Shown: positions 7,720 through 15,879 of the stretch, one piece after another
Layout of the letters: each line of letters begins with the position of its first letter
Numbering within the stretch: the stretch's first letter is position 1
Notes under the pieces: model-generated
The model's database searches: none
Seen by the model: only the letters and a program-made list of their open reading frames with translations
What the model was told of the DNA's origin: nothing
Made by a program: the position numbers and the translations under genes
DNA from: Actinomycetospora lemnae
GTDB lineage: Bacteria > Actinomycetota > Actinomycetes > Mycobacteriales > Pseudonocardiaceae
DNA: 64,000 nucleotides
Direction: 5' to 3'
NCBI RefSeq assembly: GCF_028737315.1
Contig: NZ_JAQZAO010000007.1
Span: forward strand, 124,001 to 188,000

Positions 7720-9497
7720 GACAGCTGGGCCTCGTCCGCGCGCACGACCCACTGGGCGAAGCGCTCGCCGTCCTCGCGGTGCTCGACGAAGGTGCGCACG
7801 ACCCGCTCGACGTAGTCGCCGAGCTCGGCCGAGAGCACCTTGTGGCCGCGCAGCTTGCGGCCGAAGCCGGCGTCGAGGCCGAGGCCGCCGCCCAGGTGCA
7901 CCTGGAAGCCCGCGGCCGGGTTGCCGTCGGCGTCGTTGATGATCTGGCCCTTGAGCCCGATGTCGGCGACCTGGACCCGCGCGCAGGAGTTCGGGCAGCC
8001 GTTGAGGTTGATCGAGATCGGGTGCTCGAGGGTGTCCTGGACGTCGGCGAGGCGCCGGTCCAGCTCCTCGACGAGCTCGCCGGCGCGGTTCTTGGTGTCG
8101 ACGAACGCGAGCTTGCAGAACTCCAGGCCCGTGCACGCCATCGTCGCCCGGCGCCACGGCGTGGGCCGCGCCGGCAGGCCGAGGTGGTCGAGCGCGGTGG
8201 TCAGGCCGTCGAGGTTCGCCGGCGGCACGTCCAGGACCAGGATCTTCTGGTACGGCGTGAGGCGCACCCGCGTCGACCCGGCCTCCTCGGCGGCCTTCGC
8301 GACGCCGACGAGCGTCGAGCCGCTGGTGCGCCCGGCCGGCGGGGCGACGCCGACGTAGTGGTTGCCGTCGACCTGCTGGTGGACGCCGACGTGGTCGATG
8401 ATCCCGGCGATCTCCTCGGGCGCGGGGCCGTCGACCAGCTTGCGGTCGAGGTACTCGTCCTCGAGGACCTGGCGGAACTTCTCCGGGCCCCAGTCGGCGA
8501 TGAGGAACTTGATCCGCGCGCGGGTGCGCAGCCGCCGGTAGCCGTAGTCGCGGAACACCGAGGTGACGCCGTGCCAGACGTCGGCGACCTCGTCGAGCGG
8601 CACCCACGCCCCGAGCCGCACCGCGAGCTTCGGGTTGGTCGACAGGCCGCCGCCGACCTGGAGGTCGAAGCCGGGGCCGTGCTCGGGGTGCACGACGCCG
8701 ACGAAGCTGACGTCGTTGACCTCGTGCGCGACGTCCTGCTGCCCGGAGATCGCGGTCTTGAACTTGCGGGGCAGGTTCGCGAGCGACCGGTCGCCGATGA
8801 AGCGCTCGACGATCTCCTCGATGGCCGGCGTGCCGTCGATGATCTCGTCGGCGCTGATGCCCGCCACGGGCGAGCCGAGCACGACGCGCGGGCAGTCGCC
8901 GCAGGCCTCGGTGGTGGAGAGCCCGACGGCCTCGAGGCGGCGCCAGATCTCCGGCACGTCCTCGACGCGGACCCAGTGCAGCTGGACGTTCTCGCGGTCG
9001 GTGACGTCGGCGGTGTCGCGGGCGAAGGTCTGGGAGATCTCGCCGATGACCCGCAGCTGCTCGGTGGTCAGCCCGCCGCCGTCGACGCGCACGCGCATCA
9101 TGAAGTGCGGCGCGTCGAGCAGCTCCTCGTCGACGTGCCCGGTGTCGGTGCCCGGGAAGCCCTCGGCGCGCTGGGTGTAGAGCCCCATCCACCGGAAGCG
9201 ACCGCGCAGGTCGGCGGGGTCGATCGAGTCGAAGCCGCGGTGGGCGTAGATGTTCTCGATGCGCGCACGCACGTTGAGCGGGTGGTCGTCCTTCTTGGAC
9301 TGCTCGTTCTTGTTGAGCGGCTCCCGGTAGCCCAGGGCCCACTGCCCCTCGGCCTTGCCCTTGCGCGCCCGCGCGGGCCTCGGCTTCGGTGGCACGTCCT
9401 CGGTGGCCCCGGGGTGCCGCAGCGGGGTGGTCTCCGCGTACGACTCCTCCGAGGTGCGGGCGTTCTCGGACGAGGGGGCGCCAGAACGAGCGACCAT
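7716..9497 (-). CDS. nirA: Ferredoxin-dependent assimilatory sulfite reductase
   Basis: 593 aa. The ATG at 9497 is preferred, with GGAGGA about 13 bases upstream; an upstream in-frame ATG would add residues without similarity. It reduces sulfite to sulfide with six electrons from ferredoxin, using siroheme and a 4Fe-4S cluster. The two halves each carry ferredoxin-like and siroheme-binding parts. Cluster ligands are visible as CTGLEFC (about residues 454-460) and NGCPNSC (about 499-505). The match to mycobacterial NirA is strong, and sulfite is favoured over nitrite by the cysH/cysD/cysN partners. A 100-base leader separates it from the upstream leader peptide. Confidence 0.95.
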   Translation of the reverse strand: MVARSGAPSSENARTSEESYAETTPLRHPGATEDVPPKPRPARARKGKAEGQWALGYREPLNKNEQSKKDDHPLNVRARIENIYAHRGFDSIDPADLRGRFRWMGLYTQRAEGFPGTDTGHVDEELLDAPHFMMRVRVDGGGLTTEQLRVIGEISQTFARDTADVTDRENVQLHWVRVEDVPEIWRRLEAVGLSTTEACGDCPRVVLGSPVAGISADEIIDGTPAIEEIVERFIGDRSLANLPRKFKTAISGQQDVAHEVNDVSFVGVVHPEHGPGFDLQVGGGLSTNPKLAVRLGAWVPLDEVADVWHGVTSVFRDYGYRRLRTRARIKFLIADWGPEKFRQVLEDEYLDRKLVDGPAPEEIAGIIDHVGVHQQVDGNHYVGVAPPAGRTSGSTLVGVAKAAEEAGSTRVRLTPYQKILVLDVPPANLDGLTTALDHLGLPARPTPWRRATMACTGLEFCKLAFVDTKNRAGELVEELDRRLADVQDTLEHPISINLNGCPNSCARVQVADIGLKGQIINDADGNPAAGFQVHLGGGLGLDAGFGRKLRGHKVLSAELGDYVERVVRTFVEHREDGERFAQWVVRADEAQLS

Positions 9498-9541
9498 GAC
9501 GGGGCGGTTCCTCCGGGGGTGCGCGGACACGCGCGACCGCG

Positions 9542-9575
9542 GAGCAGGGCTCGCCAGACGCGCGCGTGCCCGCTC
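9542..9575 (-). promoter_or_regulatory. Possible attenuator hairpin between leader peptide 2 and nirA
   Basis: On the minus strand GAGCGGGC and GCCCTGCTC can pair with one bulged base around a GC-rich loop. It lies between the leader-peptide stop and the nirA ribosome site. The position fits a transcription attenuator or ribosome-site sequestering element. The pairing is by eye only. Confidence 0.35.
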
Positions 9576-9597
9576 GGGTGGTGGTGGCGGGACGCGG

Positions 9598-9678
9598 TCA
9601 GCGTCGGCAGAGAGCGCTCGCGAGGCGCACGAGGTCGACGTGGAGTCGGCTCACCAGGAGCAGGCCCGTCGCACGCAC
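9598..9678 (-). CDS. Sulfur-type leader peptide 2 (HVDL motif) before nirA
   Basis: 26 codons starting GTG at 9678 and ending LLLVSRLHVDLVRLASALCRR before TGA at 9598. GGAG precedes the GTG closely. The ending HVDLVRLASALC is nearly identical to the third short frame (HVDLGRLASALC at 12225). Both keep Cys at the last codons. This is the classic form of actinobacterial putative leader peptides of sulfur genes. It probably makes nirA-cysH-cysD-cysN expression respond to cysteine supply. Confidence 0.8.
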   Translation of the reverse strand: MRATGLLLVSRLHVDLVRLASALCRR

Positions 9679-9728
9679 GATCTCCAGCCTGCCACGAGCA
9701 GGGGGCGCTTTTCCACGTGATGCTCGCG

Positions 9729-10880
9729 CTACTCGGCGAACGGGACCGCGGCGGGGGTGGCGTCGACCGTCCCGGCGGGGTGGGACCACAACCCGCGACG
9801 GGCGAGCTCGGGCAGCACGCCCTCGCCGACCCAGTACGCCTCCTCGAGATGCGGGTGCCCCGAGAGGACGAACTCGGTGACGCCGAGGTCGTAGTACTCC
9901 TGGATGCGGTCGGCGACCTCGGTGTGGCTGCCGACGAGCGCGGTGCCCGCGCCGCCGCGCACGAGGCCGACGCCGGCCCACAGGTTGGGCGCGACCTCGA
10001 GGTCCGCCGCGGTCTTCCTGCCCCCCGCGTGCAGGGCCCGCATCCGCTGCTGGCCCTCGGACTCGCTCTTCGACAGCCCCGCCTGGACCTTCTCGATCAT
10101 CTCGTCGGGGATGCCCGCGAGGAACTGCTCGGCCTGGGCCCACGCGGCGTCGGAGGTGTCGCGGGTGATGACGTGCAGGCGGATACCGAAGCGGACCTCG
10201 CGGCCCTGCGCGGCGGCGAGCCCGCGGACCCACTCGATCTTCTCGCGCACCTGCGCGGGTGGCTCGCCCCAGGTCAGGTACACGTCGACGTGCGCGGCGG
10301 CCACCTCGCCGGCCTTGGGCGACGAGCCGCCGAAGTAGATCGGCGGCACCGGGTCGGGCACGCGGGTCAGCGCCGCGGACTCCACGTGCACCTGCTCGCC
10401 GCGGCGGGTCACCGTCTCGCCCGCCCACAGCCGGCGCACGACGTCCAGGAACTCCCCGGTGCGCACGTAGCGGTCGTCCTTGCCGAGGAAGTCGCCGTAG
10501 GCACGCTGCTCGGCGGGCTCGCCGCCGGTGACGACGTTGAGCAGCAGCCGACCCTGCGAGTGCCGCTGGAAGGTGGCGGCCTGCTGGGCGGCGAGCGTGG
10601 GGGAGAGGACCCCGGGGCGGAAGGCGACGAGGAACTTCAGCCGCTCGGACTCGCCGGCCAGCATCGCCGTGGTCAGCCAGGCGTCCTCGCACCAGGCGCC
10701 GGTGGGCGTGAGCGCGCCCTCGAAGCCGACGGTCTCGGCGGCGCGCGCGATCTGGGCGAGGTAGCCGAGGTCGGCGGGGCGCGCGGCGCCGGCGGCCCGG
10801 GTCGTCACGCCGTGACCGCCGCCGACGAGGCCGCGGGAGTCGCCGTAGGTGGGCAGGAACCAGTGGGCGGTGAGGCTCAT
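9729..10880 (-). CDS. ssuD: Alkanesulfonate monooxygenase (SsuD-like, LLM class)
   Basis: 383 aa, ATG at 10880; its ribosome site TAGGAG overlaps the transporter stop codon. It is a reduced-flavin monooxygenase that cleaves C-S bonds of alkanesulfonates to give an aldehyde and sulfite. Typical SsuD blocks are WFLPTYGD, FEGALTPTG, KFLVAFRPG, LLLNVVTGG, IYFGGSS and VLSGHPHLEEAYWVGEGVLP. The sulfite product would feed NirA just downstream. No SsuE flavin reductase or SsuABC transporter is in the window; the adjacent MHS transporter may supply the substrate. Confidence 0.92.
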   Translation of the reverse strand: MSLTAHWFLPTYGDSRGLVGGGHGVTTRAAGAARPADLGYLAQIARAAETVGFEGALTPTGAWCEDAWLTTAMLAGESERLKFLVAFRPGVLSPTLAAQQAATFQRHSQGRLLLNVVTGGEPAEQRAYGDFLGKDDRYVRTGEFLDVVRRLWAGETVTRRGEQVHVESAALTRVPDPVPPIYFGGSSPKAGEVAAAHVDVYLTWGEPPAQVREKIEWVRGLAAAQGREVRFGIRLHVITRDTSDAAWAQAEQFLAGIPDEMIEKVQAGLSKSESEGQQRMRALHAGGRKTAADLEVAPNLWAGVGLVRGGAGTALVGSHTEVADRIQEYYDLGVTEFVLSGHPHLEEAYWVGEGVLPELARRGLWSHPAGTVDATPAAVPFAE

Positions 10881-10887
10881 GGGACTC

Positions 10888-12192
10888 CTAGAGCGTTTCC
10901 AGTGGCCGCGCGCGCAGGGCGGCGACGGTGCTGACGACGCCGGCGAGCGCGAGGTAGCCCGCGGCGAGCCAGGGCGTGCCGCCGCCCGCGGCGAGCAGCG
11001 AGGTGAGGATCAGCGGCGTCAGCCCGGAGGCGTAGATGCCGCCGCCCTGGAAGGCCAGGGACATGCCGGTGTAGCGGGTGCGGGTGGGGAAGACCTCGGC
11101 GAACAGCGTCGACTCCGCGCCGCTGCACAGGCCGTAGGACAGGCCGAGCATGACGACGAGCACGGCGGTGACGGCGACGATCGACCCCGTCCCGAGCAGG
11201 GCGAACGCGGGGAACACCCCGACGACGAGCACGACGCACCCGGCCGCGAAGACTCTGCCGCGCCCGATCCGGTCGCCCCACGCCCCGGCGAGCGGGACGA
11301 CGAGCGCGCTCACGACGGCGGCGACGGTGACGGCGACGAGGACCTCGGTGCGCGGCATCTTCAGCGTCGCCACCGTGTAGGTCAGGACGAAGACGCCCCA
11401 GGTGTTGAACGAGGCGCCCTCGGCCCACCGCGCGAGCAGGGTCCAGCCGAGGTTGCGGCGCGACGGCGGGTCACGCAGGACGTCGACGGCCGGGACGCGC
11501 GAGACCTCGGCCGCGGCCTGCAGGCGCCGGAACGCCGGGGTCTCCATGACGGCCAGGCGCACGACGAGGCCGACGGCGACGAGCACGAGGCTCGCGATGA
11601 ACGCGACCCGCCAGCCCCAGGACAGGAAGGCGGCGTCGTCCATCACCAGCCCGAGCAGCGCGAACACCCCGGTGCCCAGCGCCAGGCCCAGGCCCAGCCC
11701 GATCTGCGGCGTCGCGCCGTAGAGGCCCCGCTTGCCGTCCGGGGCGTACTCGACGGCCATGAGCACGGCGCCGCCCCACTCGCCGCCGATCGCGATGCCC
11801 TGGACGACCCGCAGGACGACCAGCAGGATCGGGGCGACGACCCCGATCGCGGCGTAGCTCGGCAGGAAGCCGATGGCGGCGGTGGCGATCCCGGTCAGCG
11901 CCATCGTGACGATCAGCGTCTCGCGCCGGCCGACGCGGTCGCCGATGTGGCCGAAGATCAGACCGCCGATGGGCCGGGCGACGAAGCCGATCGCGAACGT
12001 CGCGAACGACAGCAGCGTCGCCACCGTCGGGTCGCCGTCCCCGTAGAACAGCCGCGGGAAGACGATCCCCGCGGCGGTGGCGAAGAGGAAGAAGTCGTAC
12101 CACTCGATCGTGGTGCCGATGAGGCTCGCGAGGAGCACCGTGCGCGGGCTGGTGCTGTCCTGCTGCTCGATCTCGGGCGCGGCGGTGGTCAT
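10888..12192 (-). CDS. MHS-family MFS transporter, probably for sulfonates
   Basis: 434 aa, ATG at 12192 with AGAGGA upstream. It has about 12 membrane segments, the MHS signature GTTIEWYDFFLF, then GHIGDRVGRR and GGEWGGAVLMAVEY. It is a paralog of the transporter at 2357-3655. It is followed after 7 bp by ssuD and preceded 32 bp upstream by a leader peptide. This makes a leader-transporter-monooxygenase unit like the one at 3773-928. Import of an organosulfonate by proton symport is the likely role; the substrate is inferred from position only. Confidence 0.88.
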   Translation of the reverse strand: MTTAAPEIEQQDSTSPRTVLLASLIGTTIEWYDFFLFATAAGIVFPRLFYGDGDPTVATLLSFATFAIGFVARPIGGLIFGHIGDRVGRRETLIVTMALTGIATAAIGFLPSYAAIGVVAPILLVVLRVVQGIAIGGEWGGAVLMAVEYAPDGKRGLYGATPQIGLGLGLALGTGVFALLGLVMDDAAFLSWGWRVAFIASLVLVAVGLVVRLAVMETPAFRRLQAAAEVSRVPAVDVLRDPPSRRNLGWTLLARWAEGASFNTWGVFVLTYTVATLKMPRTEVLVAVTVAAVVSALVVPLAGAWGDRIGRGRVFAAGCVVLVVGVFPAFALLGTGSIVAVTAVLVVMLGLSYGLCSGAESTLFAEVFPTRTRYTGMSLAFQGGGIYASGLTPLILTSLLAAGGGTPWLAAGYLALAGVVSTVAALRARPLETL

Positions 12193-12224
12193 GCGTGTCC
12201 TCTGCGGTGGCGTGCGGGCGGGGC

Positions 12225-12308
12225 TCAGCACGCCGGGCAGAGGGCGCTCGCCAGCCGGCCGAGATCCACGTGACGACGCGTCACGAGGAGCAGGCGGAGG
12301 GCGGGCAC
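12225..12308 (-). CDS. Sulfur-type leader peptide 3 (HVDL motif)
   Basis: 27 codons from GTG at 12308, ending LLLVTRRHVDLGRLASALCPAC before TGA at 12225. It has two Cys in the last four residues. Only 32 bases separate its stop from the transporter ATG, leaving little room for a terminator. Translational coupling or ribosome stalling is therefore more likely than classic attenuation here. Its core is shared with the frames at 9598 and 3699. Confidence 0.8.
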   Translation of the reverse strand: MPALRLLLVTRRHVDLGRLASALCPAC

Positions 12309-12440
12309 GTCGTCGACGGTGCCATCCGCGTCCCGGCGTCTCCACCCGGAACGGTGCCGGGGTGACCTTCGCCCCAGGGGGATGGCGCCGGTCGGTGCGG
12401 GCGTCCTCGGGCGGGTCGTCGTCGAGCGCAGAATGGGGGC

Positions 12441-13676
12441 GTGCCCTCCGTTCCCCCCTCCGGCGAGCCCGCGCCCCCGGACGGCGCGCTGCCGCCCGCC
12501 GCGCTGGCCGGGCTCGGCACGCGGCCGTTCGGGGTGTACGTGCACGTCCCGTTCTGCGCGACGCGCTGCGGCTACTGCGACTTCAACACCTACACGGCCA
12601 GTGACCTGGGGCTCTCCGGTGCCGACGACCCGGCCTCGCCGGCGTCCTGGCTGGAGGGGCTGCGCCGCGAGCTGGACCTCGCGGCCCGCGTCCTCGGGAC
12701 ACCGCCGCCCGCCGACACCGTCTTCCTCGGCGGCGGCACCCCCTCGCTGCTCGGCGCCGAGGGGCTGGTCGCGGTGCTCGACGCCGTGCGGTCGTCCTTC
12801 GGTCTGCGGCCCGGCGCCGAGGTGACCACCGAGGCCAACCCGGAGTCGACCAGCCCCGAGCTGTTGGGCGCGATCGCCGACGCCGGCTACACCCGGCTGT
12901 CGCTCGGGATGCAGTCGGACGTCGACCACGTGCTCGCGGTGCTCGACCGGCGCCACACGCCGGGGGCGGCGGTGCGCGTCGCGGGGGAGGCCCTGGCGGC
13001 CGGGCTGCGCCACGTCAACCTCGACCTCATCTACGGCACGCCGACCGAGACCGACGACGACCTGCGCCGCTCGCTCGACGCCGTCCTCGCCTCCGGCGCC
13101 GACCACGTCTCGGCGTACTCACTGATCGTCGAGGAGGGCACGGCGTTGGCCCGGCGGGTGGCGCGCGGCGAGCTGCCGATGCCCGACGACGACGTGCTCG
13201 CCGACCGCTACGAGATCGTCGACGACGTCCTCACCGCCGCGGGTCTCGGCTGGTACGAGGTGTCGAACTGGGCGCGCGACGCCGACGCCCGCTGCCGGCA
13301 CAACCTCGGCTACTGGGGCGGCGGCGACTGGTGGGGCGCCGGGCCGGGCGCGCACTCGCACGTCGGCGGCACGCGCTGGTGGAACGTCCGCCACCCCGCG
13401 CGGTACTCGGCGGCGCTGGCGGCGGGGCGCTCGCCGGCCGAGGCGCGGGAGCTGGTGACGCCCGACGAGGCGCACCTCGAGCAGGTGCTGCTCGAGCTGC
13501 GCACGGCCGACGGGCTCTCGGCGTCGGTGCTGGACGGTGCCGGGCGCGCCGCCGCGGACGAGGCCGCCCGCGAGGGCCTGCTGGCGTCGTCGGACTGGGC
13601 CCGCGGCCGCGCGGTGCTCACCCGCCGCGGGCGCCTGCTCGCCGACGGCGTGGCGATCTCCCTGGCGGGGGCCTGA
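12441..13676 (+). CDS. hemW: Heme chaperone HemW-like radical SAM protein
   Basis: 411 aa, GTG start. CAGAAT lies 7 bases before the GTG and could be a -10 of a leaderless message. The radical-SAM cluster motif is CATRCGYCDF (CxxxCxxC). VFLGGGTPSLL, TTEANPEST, RLSLGMQS and NLDLIYGTP follow in the HemN/HemW order. HemW proteins have the CxxxCxxC site but not the full coproporphyrinogen oxidase set, and act in heme handling. M. tuberculosis carries the equivalent (Rv2388c) near nirA and cysH, which supports the call. Confidence 0.92.
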   Translation: MPSVPPSGEPAPPDGALPPAALAGLGTRPFGVYVHVPFCATRCGYCDFNTYTASDLGLSGADDPASPASWLEGLRRELDLAARVLGTPPPADTVFLGGGTPSLLGAEGLVAVLDAVRSSFGLRPGAEVTTEANPESTSPELLGAIADAGYTRLSLGMQSDVDHVLAVLDRRHTPGAAVRVAGEALAAGLRHVNLDLIYGTPTETDDDLRRSLDAVLASGADHVSAYSLIVEEGTALARRVARGELPMPDDDVLADRYEIVDDVLTAAGLGWYEVSNWARDADARCRHNLGYWGGGDWWGAGPGAHSHVGGTRWWNVRHPARYSAALAAGRSPAEARELVTPDEAHLEQVLLELRTADGLSASVLDGAGRAAADEAAREGLLASSDWARGRAVLTRRGRLLADGVAISLAGA

Positions 13677-13765
13677 GGGGCCTTCGGCGCTCGACCGGCA
13701 CCTCGCGCATGATCGAGAGGCGGCGCGGCCTGCCGAACGTGCCGCTCGTGGGCGGGCGCGCAGCA

Positions 13766-13828
13766 TGATCGCTGCGGGTGCTCCGTCGACCCTCTGTGAG
13801 CCGGTGGGTGGAGCACCGGGAGCGATCA
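13766..13828. terminator. Long inverted repeat between convergent hemW and the immunity gene
   Basis: Left arm TGATCGCTGCGGGTGCTCC (13766-13784) and right arm GGAGCACCGGGAGCGATCA (13810-13828) pair at 17 of 19 positions around 25 bases. The position between convergent genes suits a bidirectional terminator. The long loop is unusual, so another role is possible. Confidence 0.55.
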
Positions 13829-13861
13829 CCGCGACCTCGCCGTCGCGGAGGTCGATGAAGC

Positions 13862-14137
13862 TCACTCGGCCTCGTCGACCAGGGACCGAGCCAGCGCCTG
13901 GCCCTTGTCCGTGATCTGCAGCCAGCAGGCGTCGCCGGCGTGGAGCGGCGCCTCCGGCACGTCCCACTCGGTTCGGATGCGTGCGACGGCGGCCTCCGGC
14001 TCGAGGCGCCATGGCTCGAAGCCCGACGGACCGAGGTCGCCGACCACGAAGAGCCCGGCCTCCAGGAGAGCGGCGATGACGCCGAGCGTCTGCTCACGGA
14101 GCTCGACGGGGCCGACGTCTCCCACCTCGTCGCTCAC
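13862..14137 (-). CDS. Hypothetical 91-aa protein, probable immunity partner of the upstream toxin
   Basis: 91 aa, GTG start, no signal peptide or membrane segment, acidic overall. I do not recognise a family. It begins 31 bp after the stop of the WXG-like toxin gene on the same strand. That is the usual place and size of an immunity gene in polymorphic toxin cassettes. The sequence has an alpha-beta character, with FVVGDLGPSGFEPWRL and CWLQITDKGQALARSL. The immunity role rests on position and size only. Confidence 0.6.
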   Translation of the reverse strand: MSDEVGDVGPVELREQTLGVIAALLEAGLFVVGDLGPSGFEPWRLEPEAAVARIRTEWDVPEAPLHAGDACWLQITDKGQALARSLVDEAE

Positions 14138-14168
14138 GTACTGACGCGCGAAGCCGAGATCGACCCAG

Positions 14169-15278
14169 TCACTCAGACCCCAGACGAGGATGTCGCGGGC
14201 CGAGGCTCGAGCTAGTTCCGAGGAAGGTGGATTTCCAACGCTCTCCGTTCGGCAAGGTGGCGTCGACCGTGCGGCCGCCGGACGATGAATCGTCGCGGAC
14301 GCCGAGGATCGTTCCGTCCGGCAACCGAACCCGCGGACCCCTGTATGAGCTCGGATCAGCGGGATGACCGCCCTCGCTCAGCTCGTCGTAGAGCTCGGCC
14401 AGCTCGTCCTCGGCGTCCACCTCGCGGACACGGCGCGAGTGCCCTGGCCGCCCGGCGGTCACGATCCTCTCGGGCACCGACCCGACGGGCCAGCCGCGGG
14501 CTCCGGTCTCCTCGTCGACCCGGAACGGCGCGACGCGGTCGTCGCCGAGGGCGTGGTGGGTGAGGTCGATCGCGCCCGCGCCGGCGAGCCCGACACCCGC
14601 CGCGACGCCCGCCGCCGAGAGGCCGGCGAGGGGGACGCCCACCGGGGCGCCGACCCCGGTCGCCGTCGCCGCGGTCCCCCCGACCACGCCCATGGCACTC
14701 ACCCCGGCGAGGGCGGAGCCCCCGACGACCGCGATGCCCGACGCGGGGTGCTGGAGCGCCGCGTTGCCGAGCGACGCGGCGATGTTGCCGATCCCGGCCG
14801 GTGCCGCGCCGACCCCCGAGCCATCGTGGGGTGTCGTGGCGGGCGGGACGCCGGGGAGCGCGTCCGCGGCGGCGTCGACCGCGCGCGCCGCCGCCTCGTT
14901 CGCGGCGAGGGCACGCTCGAACGCCGACGCCGTCAGCGCCGGACCGTCGGGCGGCGGAGGGACTCCGGGCGCGGCCGATCCGGCACCCGCCGGGATCTGC
15001 TCGCCGCGTTCGAAGTCGCGTTGCGCGGCCCGCAGCTCCTCGGCGCAGGTCCGCAGCGGCCCGACGACGCCGGCGAGGGCGTCGGCCGCGCGGCCCAGGT
15101 CCTGGGCGTTCCCGTCCATCCGCGCCAGGGCCAGGGGCGCCGCGAGGCCCGACCAGTCCGCGGTGATCGTGCGGGCGCGGGCGGCCAGGTCGTCGCGGAG
15201 GGTGCCGAGCGCCCGGGTGGCCGACGCCAGCTGCTCGGCGGCCGCGAGCAGGGCGTCGGGGTCCCCGGCGAGCGGCAT
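14169..15278 (-). CDS. WXG100-like type VII-secreted polymorphic toxin
   Basis: 369 aa. The ATG at 15278 overlaps the stop of the EspC-like gene by one base. Residues 1-100 are helical with a central ADWSGLAAPL, the W-x-G turn of WXG100 secretion substrates. A Gly/Ala-rich hydrophobic stretch follows (about 180-245, GNIAASLGNAAL onward). A charged C-terminal domain has RVRLPDGTILGVR, SSSGGRTVDATLPNGERWKS. Endings of this form recur in contact-dependent and type VII toxins. The toxic activity cannot be named. No ESX machinery is nearby, so the cassette depends on a system elsewhere. Confidence 0.68.
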   Translation of the reverse strand: MPLAGDPDALLAAAEQLASATRALGTLRDDLAARARTITADWSGLAAPLALARMDGNAQDLGRAADALAGVVGPLRTCAEELRAAQRDFERGEQIPAGAGSAAPGVPPPPDGPALTASAFERALAANEAAARAVDAAADALPGVPPATTPHDGSGVGAAPAGIGNIAASLGNAALQHPASGIAVVGGSALAGVSAMGVVGGTAATATGVGAPVGVPLAGLSAAGVAAGVGLAGAGAIDLTHHALGDDRVAPFRVDEETGARGWPVGSVPERIVTAGRPGHSRRVREVDAEDELAELYDELSEGGHPADPSSYRGPRVRLPDGTILGVRDDSSSGGRTVDATLPNGERWKSTFLGTSSSLGPRHPRLGSE

Positions 15279-15607
15279 CAGCGGGGCGGCTCGAGGCCGG
15301 GGAGGACGACCGGGGGAGCGCCGGGTTCGCCGAGACCGGCGGCCGTGCCCTGGTCGGTCGCGAGGTACTCGGTGCTCGCCGCCTCGAGGGCGTCCGCGCA
15401 CTCGGTGATGCTGCCGGTGACGATCCGGAGCAGGGCGTCGAGGCGGCCGGCGAGGGCGTCGGCCGCCTCGGCGAGCGGCCCGTCGCCGGCGCCCGTGGCC
15501 GTCGTCGCGGCGCCCTCGGCGGCCGGGCCGAGGGCGGCGCCCACCCGGCCGGCGTCGTCGCGCAGCAGCGCGGCGCCCCGACGCAGGTCCTCGGGTCGGA
15601 CGTCCAT
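15278..15607 (-). CDS. EspC-like type VII secretion target
   Basis: 109 aa; ATG at 15607 with GGAGGGG upstream. The sequence [19 protein letters not shown], followed by alternating helices rich in Ala and Asp, resembles EspC/DUF2580 proteins. These small helical proteins are secreted with WXG-type partners by ESX systems. It directly precedes and overlaps the toxin gene, so it probably acts as its co-secreted chaperone or targeting partner. The family call rests on pattern, size and context. Confidence 0.65.
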   Translation of the reverse strand: MDVRPEDLRRGAALLRDDAGRVGAALGPAAEGAATTATGAGDGPLAEAADALAGRLDALLRIVTGSITECADALEAASTEYLATDQGTAAGLGEPGAPPVVLPGLEPPR

Positions 15608-15834
15608 CCCCTCCGGGACGCGGTCATGCTCACACCGCGTCGGCGGGCGTGAGGGCCGTTTCGCGGAACCACCGCGGGACGGTGCGGTTCGGGGCGGATC
15701 CTTCGGTCCTCGAAACAACCCGGCGACCCGAGCCGGTCGACAGGGTCCTGACGACCTCCGTTCCCCGGACGTCACCGCACACCTCGCCTACCATGGTGGG
15801 TCGGGCCCGACGGGATCACGAGAGCCGCGGGTCT

Positions 15835-15870
15835 GGAGACGAAGCGCAGCGGAGCTCGATCGTTCGGGAG
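15835..15870 (+). repeat. Dispersed 40-bp element, copy C, in the hrcA leader
   Basis: GAAGCGCAGCGGAGCTCGAT is followed by CGTTCGGGAG. The end of the copy supplies the GGGAGG ribosome site for hrcA. Unlike copies A and B it lies outside the expected coding region. Confidence 0.6.
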
Positions 15871-15879
15871 GTGGGCGCG

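Noticed and set aside
7779-10934. A 1051-codon open frame on the plus strand opposite nirA and ssuD
   Set aside because: It is antisense to two well-supported genes, its composition is Arg/Ala/Gly/Val noise from the GC-rich complement, and it shows no family motif.
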